Below are positions 27,037 to 35,167 of a stretch of 64,000 nucleotides of DNA, piece by piece; position 1 is the first letter of the stretch, and each line of letters begins with the position of its first letter. The DNA comes from Paenibacillus thalictri (GTDB lineage Bacteria; Bacillota; Bacilli; Paenibacillales; NBRC-103111). The stretch is from contig NZ_SIRE01000016.1 in assembly GCF_004307995.1 (NCBI RefSeq), forward strand, positions 181,055 to 245,054. The letters are read 5' to 3'. The position numbers and the translations under genes are program-made. The notes beneath the pieces are model-generated. The model did not search any database and was not told the origin of the DNA. It saw only the letters and a list, made by a program, of their open reading frames with translations.

Positions 27037-27327
27037 AAAAAAATCCCGCCCCGTAAGGGACGAGATTGTATTCTCGCGCTACCACCCTTATTCCGCAGAA
27101 TCAAAAATATATGATCTTGCGGCGCCTCATCAACTACGTACCAACATACGCGGCCCTTGTAACGGCGGGATCCCGGGTCGGCTTACTGCAGCAGCTTCAG
27201 CCTTCCTTCTCGGAGAGGATTTTCGGTTAAGTCTTGAACGTTGGCTTTCAGCGCAGGGCCAACTCTCTGGGGAACAAGGGATTAACGTACTCGTTCTCGT
27301 CAACGAATTTGTTAGAGCATTCAGTTA
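27037..27327 (-). promoter_or_regulatory. T-box riboswitch leader of ileS
   Basis: Transcription-attenuating leader that binds uncharged tRNA-Ile. Reading the minus strand it shows an AGTA box (ACGAGTACG near 27290), a GCTGAAAGCC apical motif, the T-box core AAGGGTGGTAGCGCG (27090-27075), and a terminator of 11 paired bases (27042-27067; CTCGTCCC with GGGGCGGG) followed by seven T. An ATC triplet in GGGATCCCG is a plausible isoleucine specifier, but I could not fold Stem I to confirm it. About 185 bases, with a 13-base tandem repeat and no gene, separate it from the ileS start. Confidence 0.93.
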
Positions 27328-27333
27328 AATTAA

Positions 27334-27362
27334 GTTTTACACGATTCCGGATGTGTTGTCAA
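27334..27362 (-). promoter_or_regulatory. SigA-type promoter of the T-box/ileS transcript
   Basis: TTGACA (27357-27362), 17-base spacer, TAAAAC (27334-27339). It lies immediately upstream of the T-box leader. Confidence 0.75.
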
Positions 27363-27430
27363 ATATGAATATCGTCTCTATGCTCAATTTGGGCGATGCA
27401 GCGAAATGCATTGTTGGTTAAGCTTCCCCT

Positions 27431-28009
27431 TCAACCTTTCGCGGCATACCTTTGCACTAGCTCCCGAGCGGACATCACAATAACTTTTGGCACATTCGCC
27501 TCGGGATTTTCCCGCAGCCGCATTTTGCCCGCTGAGTGAAGCCCGCTGAGCAGCCCGCGCAAATAAAGCCCCATGATCCAAACAAGCCAGCGTCCCGGCA
27601 AATCGGCCTGCGTAAATCCGAGCTGCTCCGTGCCCCGGTGAATCATCGTAATTCCGTAGACGCCTTTCACTCCATGGTAAGCGGGATCGCCGGACAGCTT
27701 GTCCGCAATGGCAGGCAATACGTCTCTTGCGTTTCGAATGAGCTGTACGGCCAAATGCACCGAAGAACGCGAGGCGGCCGCCATGCCGACCAGCATCCGG
27801 TTGTTGAAATGCAGTTCGACGACGCGGTCTCCTTTGGCGATGACCTCGCCGCCCGGCAGCGTAATGACCGGTCCGCGGTATGCGCATATCCGGTAATAAA
27901 ACATCGGGCGGTTCTCGTCGACAAGCCGCAGCCGGAACATAAGATGAAACAACTCATCCCATTTTAACCACAAATAAACAATCGACTTTTTCCCTGCGCT
28001 TATCGCCAC
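27431..28009 (-). CDS. YkoP-like protein
   Basis: 192-residue protein resembling Bacillus YkoP-type proteins of unknown function. It appears soluble or membrane-associated, with a Trp-rich hydrophobic stretch near the C-terminus (GRWLVWIMGLYLRGLL). It starts with GTG immediately after the TAG stop of the polysaccharide deacetylase gene (no gap), with AAGGGTGG upstream, so the two are translationally linked. A role tied to lipid- or wall-directed deacetylation is inferred from this coupling only. Confidence 0.65.
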   Translation of the reverse strand: MAISAGKKSIVYLWLKWDELFHLMFRLRLVDENRPMFYYRICAYRGPVITLPGGEVIAKGDRVVELHFNNRMLVGMAAASRSSVHLAVQLIRNARDVLPAIADKLSGDPAYHGVKGVYGITMIHRGTEQLGFTQADLPGRWLVWIMGLYLRGLLSGLHSAGKMRLRENPEANVPKVIVMSARELVQRYAAKG

Positions 28010-28696
28010 CTACTCATCCACCCTTAAAAAGGAATACCCCCGGGCTGCAATCTCATCGATGCATTCGTGCAGCGCCTCCAGCATATGGGCCGGAGCGTCG
28101 CGGTTCGCCCCAAGTGTTTCACCGCTGTCGTGAAGCACGATCACTGCGCCGTCCTTGAGGCGTGACAATAACCTGCGTTTGATTTTCCCCTTGCCTCCCC
28201 GGCTTCTCCAGTCGCCTACAATGATCGACCACAGCACCATGCGAAACCGGCCCAGCAGCATAAAATCAAACATATTGATGACTCCCCATGGCGGACGGTA
28301 ATACACCGGTCTTTGTCCGGTTATATGTTCAATCACGTCGGCGGATTGCTCCAGCTGCCGTCTGACGGACCGCGGAGACATCAATCCGTTGGCCCGGTGC
28401 ACGTAATTGTGAAGACCGATCAGGTGCCCTTCCTCATGCATCCGCGCAATCAACTGTGGGTACTGCTCCGCCTTGCGGCCAAGCACGAAGAACGTCGCCT
28501 TAATCCCATGCTCTTGCAGCAAATCAAGCAGCTGCGGGGTATAATCGGGGTCGGGACCATCATCAAAGGTAAGCAGAATGCCGCGGTCTGCAGCAGCTTG
28601 GCGGAAAACCCCAACTCCGAGCAACCGCACGATCAGCGTTGGAATAACGGTATACAAGCACATCAATCCGATAATGAACCAAACGATGAAATGCAC
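28010..28696 (-). CDS. Polysaccharide deacetylase (NodB domain), membrane-anchored
   Basis: 228 residues: an N-terminal membrane anchor (about 3-25), then a NodB domain. Motif 1 is LLTFDDGPDPDYT with the catalytic Asp pair. The usual His-x3-His metal motif appears as HNYVHRANG. Motif 3 is RPPWG and the C-terminal motif is VIVLHDS. It probably de-N-acetylates a cell-wall or exopolysaccharide substrate outside the membrane. Coupled to the YkoP-like gene. Confidence 0.9.
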   Translation of the reverse strand: MHFIVWFIIGLMCLYTVIPTLIVRLLGVGVFRQAAADRGILLTFDDGPDPDYTPQLLDLLQEHGIKATFFVLGRKAEQYPQLIARMHEEGHLIGLHNYVHRANGLMSPRSVRRQLEQSADVIEHITGQRPVYYRPPWGVINMFDFMLLGRFRMVLWSIIVGDWRSRGGKGKIKRRLLSRLKDGAVIVLHDSGETLGANRDAPAHMLEALHECIDEIAARGYSFLRVDE

Positions 28697-28775
28697 ACCC
28701 GTCCCTCCTAGACTTTTTTCGAATTCCGAGCATTCCAGTCACTTTATATTTTGGTTAATCCCGCCACTGAATATG

Positions 28776-28809
28776 CAAAAAAGCTTGCACCCGGGCAACA
28801 GGTACAAGC
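28776..28809 (-). terminator. Intrinsic terminator of the ugp-type operon
   Basis: GCTTGTACC pairs with GGGTGCAAGC and is followed by TTTTTT on the minus strand, just after the propeller gene. Confidence 0.85.
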
Positions 28810-28819
28810 CGTTGTTCTT

Positions 28820-29896
28820 TTAATCGTGATCCGTCTCAAGCTGATCCTTGTCTTGGATAGCGGGAGCCGGCTGCAGACGGTCGAGCGAATAGATGTTGGC
28901 AAGGCGAGTTGGCGTAAAATCGGAGGCGAAACCAAACGCAAGCTCCGCCTTCCGGGGATGCTGAACATCGGGAAGACGGATCGCCATCCCTTCCGGCTCC
29001 CTGAAAGTAAGCGTGTCTCCTGCAGCAATCAGCTGTTTATCCGCCACATCGCCTGTTTTCAAATCAACAGCGGTGATGTACGTATTGCCTACGGGCGCAA
29101 CCGAACCGGTCGTGCCGTAAGCCGTGCCCTCCAGCAGATAGAGATAGCGGCCATAGGAGGCAAACCCTTGGAACGTGCCTACTGTAGGCTGGGGCACATC
29201 CGCAACAGGCGTATAGTCGTGCTGCAGCACATCCGCGAGACGGTATACTCCGTAACGGAATGCGCCGTCGATGCGGTAGCGCATCGTCAGCAGCTCACGG
29301 GCGGGATCAATATTTACGGTGGTGCGGTCCGCGCCGTCGATAAGCTGGAACTTTTCCAGCTCCGGCGAGCCCGGTGTCAACACTTTGCCGTTTTCAAAAG
29401 AAAATCTGGCGATGCGAGTTCCCCATCCGCTGCTGCCTTCCGTTACGGCGTCCGTTTCCGTCCAAAGATAAGCCGAGTCGCCGCTTGGCTGCACGCCGAT
29501 CTGCACGCCGTGGCCAAATCCTTTGAGGAACATATAGCCCAGCTCGTTCCCCGACATATCCAGTTCGGTGAGCGCAAGATCGCCGGTTTTATCGCGGTTT
29601 GCTCCGCTGACCGGCGCTTCTTCTCCCGGCAGCTGCTGCCCTCCGGCCATCAGCTGAACTACATAGATGCGCCCGTTAACGTTGTCGAAGGCAAAGGACT
29701 GCATCACCGTCCCGTTATGAAGCGCCTTATCGCGGATCACTTCATTTGCATCTTCCGAAAGCACGAACATTTTGGAATGCAAGAGCGGTTTTTGCGCATT
29801 TGTCACCGCTGCCGACGGAGACAGGAGGCTTAATGCCGCTACTCCGGCGGCAATAGCGATCAAGCGCTGCAGACGTTTTTTCACCTTATACACCAT
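28820..29896 (-). CDS. Secreted TagC/helveticin J-like beta-propeller protein
   Basis: 358 residues with an N-terminal signal peptide (about 1-35; basic MVYKVKKRLQR then a hydrophobic core and an Ala-rich cleavage region). The mature part resembles the helveticin J/TagC/phage receptor-binding propeller family: DKTGDLALTELDMSGNE, FLKGFGHGVQIG, SAYLWTETDA, FQGFA. Phage members of this fold bind wall teichoic acid. Its start overlaps the end of the glycerophosphodiesterase gene by 11 bases, so it is the last gene of the glycerol-phosphate operon. Role inferred: binding or processing extracellular polyol-phosphate polymer. The family call is from motif memory only. Confidence 0.65.
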   Translation of the reverse strand: MVYKVKKRLQRLIAIAAGVAALSLLSPSAAVTNAQKPLLHSKMFVLSEDANEVIRDKALHNGTVMQSFAFDNVNGRIYVVQLMAGGQQLPGEEAPVSGANRDKTGDLALTELDMSGNELGYMFLKGFGHGVQIGVQPSGDSAYLWTETDAVTEGSSGWGTRIARFSFENGKVLTPGSPELEKFQLIDGADRTTVNIDPARELLTMRYRIDGAFRYGVYRLADVLQHDYTPVADVPQPTVGTFQGFASYGRYLYLLEGTAYGTTGSVAPVGNTYITAVDLKTGDVADKQLIAAGDTLTFREPEGMAIRLPDVQHPRKAELAFGFASDFTPTRLANIYSLDRLQPAPAIQDKDQLETDHD

Positions 29897-30659
29897 CGGC
29901 TGCCAATTGCTTGCGGACGGCCAGCGCCGGAAACGGATTGTTGCTGGTCATTAATGTCGCTCCGCAATCGATGGAATAACGAACCTGCTCCTCATCGTCC
30001 GGGCAGTAACTCCAAGTCAGCAGCCCCATTTCGCCAAATTGTTTCACCCGCTCCGGCGTCAGCAAGTTCATACTCATCGCAAGCGCCCACATCTTCGAAT
30101 AGGTGCCCTCCGGGCCGGGAACAAAATGGTACATCACATCTCCCATAAATCCTTGCGTTTTTAATCCGTGAACATCGTGCATATAAGCGATGATCTCCGC
30201 ATCAAAGCAAGTAAATACGCAGCGCGGCAAAAATCCGTACTCTTTCAGCATCGCTACAGCCTGATCGGTAACCTGCTTGGCATCGGGGCTCGACTTCACC
30301 TCTACGTTCAGCAGGATGTCCGGATAAGGCTTGATGACTTCGCAAAGCTCCTCGAAGGTCGGAATCTTCAACCCTTCGAACACCTTGCCAAACCAGCCGC
30401 CGGCATCCAGCTGCTGCAGCTCGGCCAGCGTAAAATCGCTAACCTTGCCTGTGCCGTTGGTCGTCCTGTCCACCGTCTCGTCATGGATAACCACAACAAC
30501 GCCGTCCTTGGATAAGCGAAGGTCAAATTCCAGCATGTCAACGTCGGTCTCCAGCGCTTTCTGAAACGCCAGCAGCGTATTTTCCGGGTAATGGCATTTT
30601 AAGCCCCTATGTGCAGCCACGACAATTTGAGTGGGGTCGGTTTGCAGCCGTTCGATCAT
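29886..30659 (-). CDS. Glycerophosphodiester phosphodiesterase (UgpQ-like, cytoplasmic)
   Basis: Cleaves glycerophosphodiesters to glycerol-3-phosphate and an alcohol. 257 residues, GDPD fold: AHRGLKCHYPENTLLAF, EFDLRLSKDGVVVVIHDETVDRTTNGTG and LNVEVK hold the catalytic His pair and the Glu-Asp metal ligands. The ATG at 30659 has GGAGGG eight bases upstream; an upstream in-frame start lies in the preceding hairpin. It has no signal peptide, so it acts on imported diesters, consistent with following a Ugp-type binding-protein gene. Confidence 0.93.
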   Translation of the reverse strand: MIERLQTDPTQIVVAAHRGLKCHYPENTLLAFQKALETDVDMLEFDLRLSKDGVVVVIHDETVDRTTNGTGKVSDFTLAELQQLDAGGWFGKVFEGLKIPTFEELCEVIKPYPDILLNVEVKSSPDAKQVTDQAVAMLKEYGFLPRCVFTCFDAEIIAYMHDVHGLKTQGFMGDVMYHFVPGPEGTYSKMWALAMSMNLLTPERVKQFGEMGLLTWSYCPDDEEQVRYSIDCGATLMTSNNPFPALAVRKQLAADGV

Positions 30660-30670
30660 ATGAAATTCCC

Positions 30671-30734
30671 TCCAAAATGGAGCTGCCCGACAACGAGGCT
30701 CAGGTGCAAACCTCACTCAGTCATCGGACAGCTC
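30671..30734 (-). terminator. Hairpin between binding-protein and GDPD genes (attenuator or terminator)
   Basis: GAGCTGTCCGA pairs with TCGGGCAGCTC (10 of 11 bases) and is followed by CATTTT on the minus strand. It probably lets part of the transcripts end after the binding-protein gene, raising its level relative to the genes behind it. Confidence 0.65.
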
Positions 30735-30743
30735 TGTTTTATA

Positions 30744-32105
30744 CTATTGCTTCATGATTCTTTCGGTTTCTTTCTTAAACGTATCCAGCGTAGCGTTGAC
30801 ATCTTTATTGTCGTACATAATCGCCTGAATCGCCTTCAGGAATTCTTGGTTGACTTGCGTCCATGCTACGTGTTTATTGGAATCGGTAGCGTATTGCAAT
30901 TGGTCGTAAGCGACTTTACGCGCCGGTTGTTTTGCCCATTGATCTTTGATTTGCTGCGACTCGACCATTTTCTTCGTGAACGGCAGGTAACCGGAGTCAA
31001 GCACGAACTGCAGGCCGCCTTTCGGATCGGTCATCGCCCAGCTCATAAATTCCCAAGCGGCGTCTTTGTTTTTGGAACCGGACATCAGCGAGACGTTGGC
31101 GCCGCCCGTCGGGGTAGCATATACTTGGTCCATCGGCATAAATGCAGTAACATAATCAAACTTGGCATTGTCAACAAGACTGCCGATTGTACCGGTCGAT
31201 TGGAACATCATGCCTACTTTGCCGCTCGTAAACATCGTGTTGGCAATATTGCCGGAGTCTTGAGCAGGCGGATAATACAATGCGCCTGTGTTTTGCATAT
31301 CCTTCAAGAATTGGAACGTTTTTGCGGCTTCTGTGGTGTAACCTACTGAAGTGCCGGCATCGTTGAAGAACTTGCCTTTGGCTTCATAAATCATAGCGAT
31401 CGGATACCAGGTATCGTAAGGCATCGTCAAGCCGTAACGTTTGTATTCGTTGCCTTCTTTGACGACAAGGGCGTTTGCTACTTTCTTCAGATCATCCCAC
31501 GTTTTTGGAATGGCCAGTCCTTTTTCGTCCAGCATCGTTTTATTGATATGGAGAATCGGTGTCGAGCGGTTAAACGGCAAAGATACAAGCTTTTTGTTGA
31601 AAACGGAATGCCCCATGAGCCCTTGAGTGAAGTCGTCGGCGCTCATATTCGATTTTTTCAGGAACGGGGTCATGTCTTCCAGCACGTCCGAGTCGGCAAA
31701 CATCTGGATGTATGCGCGTTCCAGCATAGCTACGTCCGGACCGCTTTTGGCGGCGACGGCCTGCTGCAGCTTCGTGACCATTTCGTCGTAAGAACCTTGG
31801 AATGTGCCGACGACTTGAACTTTGCTTTGCGATTCGTTAAACCGCTTGATCATCGCATCGATATATTCGCCGTTTTTCCCGCCTAAGGAATGCCAGAAAT
31901 TGACGGTCACTTTGCCGCCGGAGCCCGCAGCGGGAGCCGGAGTCGTGGACGCCGCAGGTGCCGGCGTAGATGCCGCAGGAGCTGGCGCAGGCGTGCTGCC
32001 GGTGCCGCTGGATGATTGTGCCCCGCCGCCTCCGCCGCCGCAGCCTGCCAATACACCGGATAACATGGCCGTAGCCATCAAAACAGTGGACAACTTCTTT
32101 TTCAT
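30744..32105 (-). CDS. ugpB: Glycerol-phosphate ABC transporter substrate-binding lipoprotein (UgpB-like)
   Basis: Extracellular solute-binding protein, 453 residues. Signal peptide with lipobox LAGC (Cys22), six Gly, then a low-complexity Ser/Thr/Pro/Ala linker (to about 65), then a family 1 binding fold. VNFWHSLGGKNG, FNESQ and GSYDEMVTKL resemble UgpB. The start at 32105 is eight bases from GGGAGG; ATGs at 32108 and 32135 are alternatives. The ugp order and the following glycerophosphodiesterase support glycerol-3-phosphate or glycerophosphodiesters as substrate; a sugar remains possible. Confidence 0.85.
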   Translation of the reverse strand: MKKKLSTVLMATAMLSGVLAGCGGGGGGAQSSSGTGSTPAPAPAASTPAPAASTTPAPAAGSGGKVTVNFWHSLGGKNGEYIDAMIKRFNESQSKVQVVGTFQGSYDEMVTKLQQAVAAKSGPDVAMLERAYIQMFADSDVLEDMTPFLKKSNMSADDFTQGLMGHSVFNKKLVSLPFNRSTPILHINKTMLDEKGLAIPKTWDDLKKVANALVVKEGNEYKRYGLTMPYDTWYPIAMIYEAKGKFFNDAGTSVGYTTEAAKTFQFLKDMQNTGALYYPPAQDSGNIANTMFTSGKVGMMFQSTGTIGSLVDNAKFDYVTAFMPMDQVYATPTGGANVSLMSGSKNKDAAWEFMSWAMTDPKGGLQFVLDSGYLPFTKKMVESQQIKDQWAKQPARKVAYDQLQYATDSNKHVAWTQVNQEFLKAIQAIMYDNKDVNATLDTFKKETERIMKQ

Positions 32106-32147
32106 CATAACAACCTCCCGTTTAATATGAATCATACCTGTATATTT

Positions 32148-32978
32148 TTACTTGATACCGGAATAAACAAACGCATTGACGATTTGCTTGGAAGCGAACA
32201 AATAGACGATAAGGATCGGCACAACCAATACGACGTTGCCTGCCATAATGACATGCCAGTTCGTAATGCCTTCGGTTTCCCTCAGCATGGCGATCCCCAT
32301 GGTCAGCGGCCGTACTTCGGCAGAATCCGTCATGACAAGAGGCCAGAAATAATCGTTCCAATGGCTGACGAAGCTGAACAGCGCAATCGTCGCCAGGGCC
32401 GGCATCGACATCGGGATCATGATTTTGCGGATGATTTTAAATTCGCTGGCATTGTCCAGCCTTGCCGATTCGATGATTTCCTGCGGAATTTGCATAAAAT
32501 ATTGGCGCAGCAAGAATACCCCGAACGCGTTGGACATAAAAGGAATGATCTGCGGCAGCAGCGATTTGATGAGGCCCCAATCGGCCAGCATCAGATAGAC
32601 CGGAATGAAGGTGACCTGGCCTGGAATCATAAACGCCAGCAGCACCAAAGCAAACAAAAACTCTTTACCGAAAAACTTATATTTCGCAAACGAATAGGCG
32701 GCCGGAATCATAATCGCCATCTGCAGCACAATAATGGATACGGTAATGATGACCGAGTTTTGAAAATACGTTAAAAACGGTCCTGCGTTCATCGCGTTAA
32801 CAAAGTTGATCCATTGCGGCCACGCCGGAAGCCAGGTAGGCGGAAAGGTCAACGTTTCTTGAAGCGTCTGCAGCGAGGTGGATATCATCCACAAGAACGG
32901 GAAAATGAATACGATCAATACTACAATTTTTAATACAAATCCGATTGCCGACTTGACATGTTTTAAATCAACTGACAC
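32148..32978 (-). CDS. ugpE: ABC transporter permease (UgpE-like)
   Basis: 276 residues, six membrane segments, with EAA loop EIIESARLDNASEFKIIRKIMIPMS. GTG start with a GGGGGGAAG ribosome site. It lies 42 bases before the binding-protein gene and 35 bases after the partner permease. Confidence 0.88.
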   Translation of the reverse strand: MSVDLKHVKSAIGFVLKIVVLIVFIFPFLWMISTSLQTLQETLTFPPTWLPAWPQWINFVNAMNAGPFLTYFQNSVIITVSIIVLQMAIMIPAAYSFAKYKFFGKEFLFALVLLAFMIPGQVTFIPVYLMLADWGLIKSLLPQIIPFMSNAFGVFLLRQYFMQIPQEIIESARLDNASEFKIIRKIMIPMSMPALATIALFSFVSHWNDYFWPLVMTDSAEVRPLTMGIAMLRETEGITNWHVIMAGNVVLVVPILIVYLFASKQIVNAFVYSGIK

Positions 32979-33013
32979 CGATTGCTTCCCCCCTTTTTGC
33001 GAGCCTTAGGCAG

Positions 33014-33892
33014 TTATTGATAGTGCACTTTGCTAGACAGCAACCGGAAGTAAACAAATGTCAGCAGCGCAATAATTGCCATTAAGACGACTCCGGTAGC
33101 GGAAGCATAACCTATACTGTTGGAGCGGAATTCGTAAATGTAATACACAAGTGTCGTCGTGGCGCCGTTCGGACCGCCGCCGGTCATAATTTTCACAGTA
33201 TCGAACACTTTAAAGGAACCAATCGTCATGATGATAAGAATAAAAAACAGCTGCGGTGAAATGAGCGGCAAGGTGATTTTGTAAAACACCTTAAACTTGC
33301 TTGCGTTATCAAGCGCGGCCGCTTCGTAAATGCTGGGCGAAATGCCCTGCAGAGCGGCTACAATAATCAGCGTGTAGTAGCCGATCCCGTGCCATACCGA
33401 TACGATGATGATCGATATCATCGCGGTTTGCGAGCTTTGCAGCCACTGCGATGTCGGCATGCCCAGCGATTTCAGCAAGAAGTTCAACAAGCCGTGTCCC
33501 GGCTCCATCAGCCACATCCATACAAATGCGATAGACACGATGGAAATGATGTGAGGCGTAAAAATGCCTGCCCGCACAAATGCATTAAAGCGTGATTTCT
33601 TATTCAGCCATACGGCGATCAGCAGCGAAATCAGTATCGTCAGCAAAACGACTCCAACGGTATAAACGATCGTATTGACGAGCGAGGCGTAGAAATCCTC
33701 GCGTGTAAATATTTGCGTGAAATTGTCAAACCCGATAAATTTGCTTTTGTCCTTGTTCATCAGGTTGTACTTGTAAAAGCTCAGCTTGATCAAGTAGAGC
33801 ACCGGGTAAATAACGAACAGGATAATGCCCACCATAGCCGGCAAAATCATCAGATACGGACGGATCAGCTCCCATGCTTTTTTCTTATCCAT
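33014..33892 (-). CDS. ugpA: ABC transporter permease (UgpA-like)
   Basis: 292 residues, six membrane segments, with EAA loop SIYEAAALDNASKFKVFYKITLPLI and the family motif FKVFDTVKIMTGGGP. Its ATG overlaps the stop of the ATPase gene by eight bases, so the two are translationally coupled. Confidence 0.88.
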   Translation of the reverse strand: MDKKKAWELIRPYLMILPAMVGIILFVIYPVLYLIKLSFYKYNLMNKDKSKFIGFDNFTQIFTREDFYASLVNTIVYTVGVVLLTILISLLIAVWLNKKSRFNAFVRAGIFTPHIISIVSIAFVWMWLMEPGHGLLNFLLKSLGMPTSQWLQSSQTAMISIIIVSVWHGIGYYTLIIVAALQGISPSIYEAAALDNASKFKVFYKITLPLISPQLFFILIIMTIGSFKVFDTVKIMTGGGPNGATTTLVYYIYEFRSNSIGYASATGVVLMAIIALLTFVYFRLLSSKVHYQ

Positions 33893-34937
33893 TGCGTTGT
33901 CCTCTGATCACGTTCATATATTCGCCGTAACGGGAATCTTGAACTGCGATCCGGTTCTCATCCGCTCCAAAAAAGTAAAGCTTATCCGCATCGACGCCGA
34001 CATAAACCTGCTGATCCACCGAAAACAGATCTTCGGTGCACTTAATCATGTACGAATGATTTTCCGACCGAACCTGATAAATCGTTTCCGAGCCAAGCAT
34101 TTCTCTTGTGATGATCGTACCTTTATCCGAGAAGTGCTTGTCCCCGGGCTCCGTCGTGAGCACCGCGCTTTCCGGGCGGAAGCCGAACTTCGCTCCATCC
34201 GCGCCAAGCTCGCCCACATTCATCGGCGGCACGCCGATAAACTGCGCCGCAAACAAATTGTTAGGCTGACGGTAGATGATTTCCGGCGGAGCTTCCTGCT
34301 GGATGCTGCCGCGGTTCATCAGCACAATCGTATCCGCCATCGACATGGCTTCCACCTGATCGTGCGTGACATACACAAAGGTGCTGCCCAGCTTCTTGTG
34401 CATTTCGATGAGCTCTATGCGCATTTGTACGCGAAGTTTAGCGTCCAGGTTGGAGAGCGGCTCATCCATCAGAAAGACGGAAGGCTTCTTCACCATCGCG
34501 CGGGCCAAAGCGACGCGCTGTCTTTGTCCGCCGGACAAAGTGGACGGCTTGCGGTCCAAATACTCATATAAGCCGACGGTGGAGCTGATGCTTTCCACCA
34601 AACGTGTACGTTCCTCTTTGGCGACTTTATTGTTTTTCAAACCGAATTCAATATTTTCCCTGACCGACATCGTAGGATAAATGGCGTAGTTTTGAAAAAC
34701 CATCGCCACCCCTCTTTGTCCCGGCGCGATGCGCGTAACGTCGGTACCGTCGATGAGCACCGACCCCGAAACTTGCGGATCAAGTCCGGCAATCATTCTT
34801 AGAAGTGTTGTCTTCCCGCAGCCTGACGGACCGACCAGAACGGTAAACTTGCCGTCCTCGATCTTTAAATTCAGGTCCTTGATAATGACATTGCCGCCAA
34901 ATGACTGCGTGACATTTAAGAACTCAATGGATGCCAA
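33885..34937 (-). CDS. ugpC: ABC transporter ATP-binding protein (UgpC/MsmK type)
   Basis: Energises the import system. 350 residues: Walker A GPSGCGKTT, Q loop FQNYAIYP, signature LSGGQRQR, Walker B VFLMDEPLSNLD, switch VTHD, and a C-terminal TOBE/OB region. The start is a TTG at 34937, seven bases after GGAGG; a TTG at 34943 directly abuts that ribosome site. It is first in the operon, in contrast to the mannoside cluster, which carries no ATPase of its own. Confidence 0.9.
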   Translation of the reverse strand: MASIEFLNVTQSFGGNVIIKDLNLKIEDGKFTVLVGPSGCGKTTLLRMIAGLDPQVSGSVLIDGTDVTRIAPGQRGVAMVFQNYAIYPTMSVRENIEFGLKNNKVAKEERTRLVESISSTVGLYEYLDRKPSTLSGGQRQRVALARAMVKKPSVFLMDEPLSNLDAKLRVQMRIELIEMHKKLGSTFVYVTHDQVEAMSMADTIVLMNRGSIQQEAPPEIIYRQPNNLFAAQFIGVPPMNVGELGADGAKFGFRPESAVLTTEPGDKHFSDKGTIITREMLGSETIYQVRSENHSYMIKCTEDLFSVDQQVYVGVDADKLYFFGADENRIAVQDSRYGEYMNVIRGQRNG

Positions 34938-35005
34938 AAGCAATCCTCCTTCCTTCGAACATAAAGTAGATTCGAGTTAAGAATAATCAAATTACATTTT
35001 CCGAG

Positions 35006-35044
35006 TGTTATCTGGATGTAAAATTTTCGTTAATGCTCTAAAAA
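35006..35044 (-). promoter_or_regulatory. Tandem PhoP-like boxes upstream of the ugp-type operon
   Basis: Reading the minus strand, hexamers recur every 11 bases: TTTTTA (35044-35039), TTAACG (35033-35028), TTTACA (35022-35017) and ATAACA (35011-35006). They resemble the Bacillus PhoP consensus TT(A/C/T)A(C/T)A with five-base spacing. They lie about 70-110 bases upstream of the ATPase start. The outer copies are imperfect. Confidence 0.5.
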
Positions 35045-35167
35045 GTTTCACTTACACTCATGTATGCGCTTCCTTTTTTATTGAAATAAACATTTACACG
35101 CAAAGCGCAATACCTGATTAACAAATCCGCAGGATGTATGATACAATCCTGGTAGACTTCCACTGTG

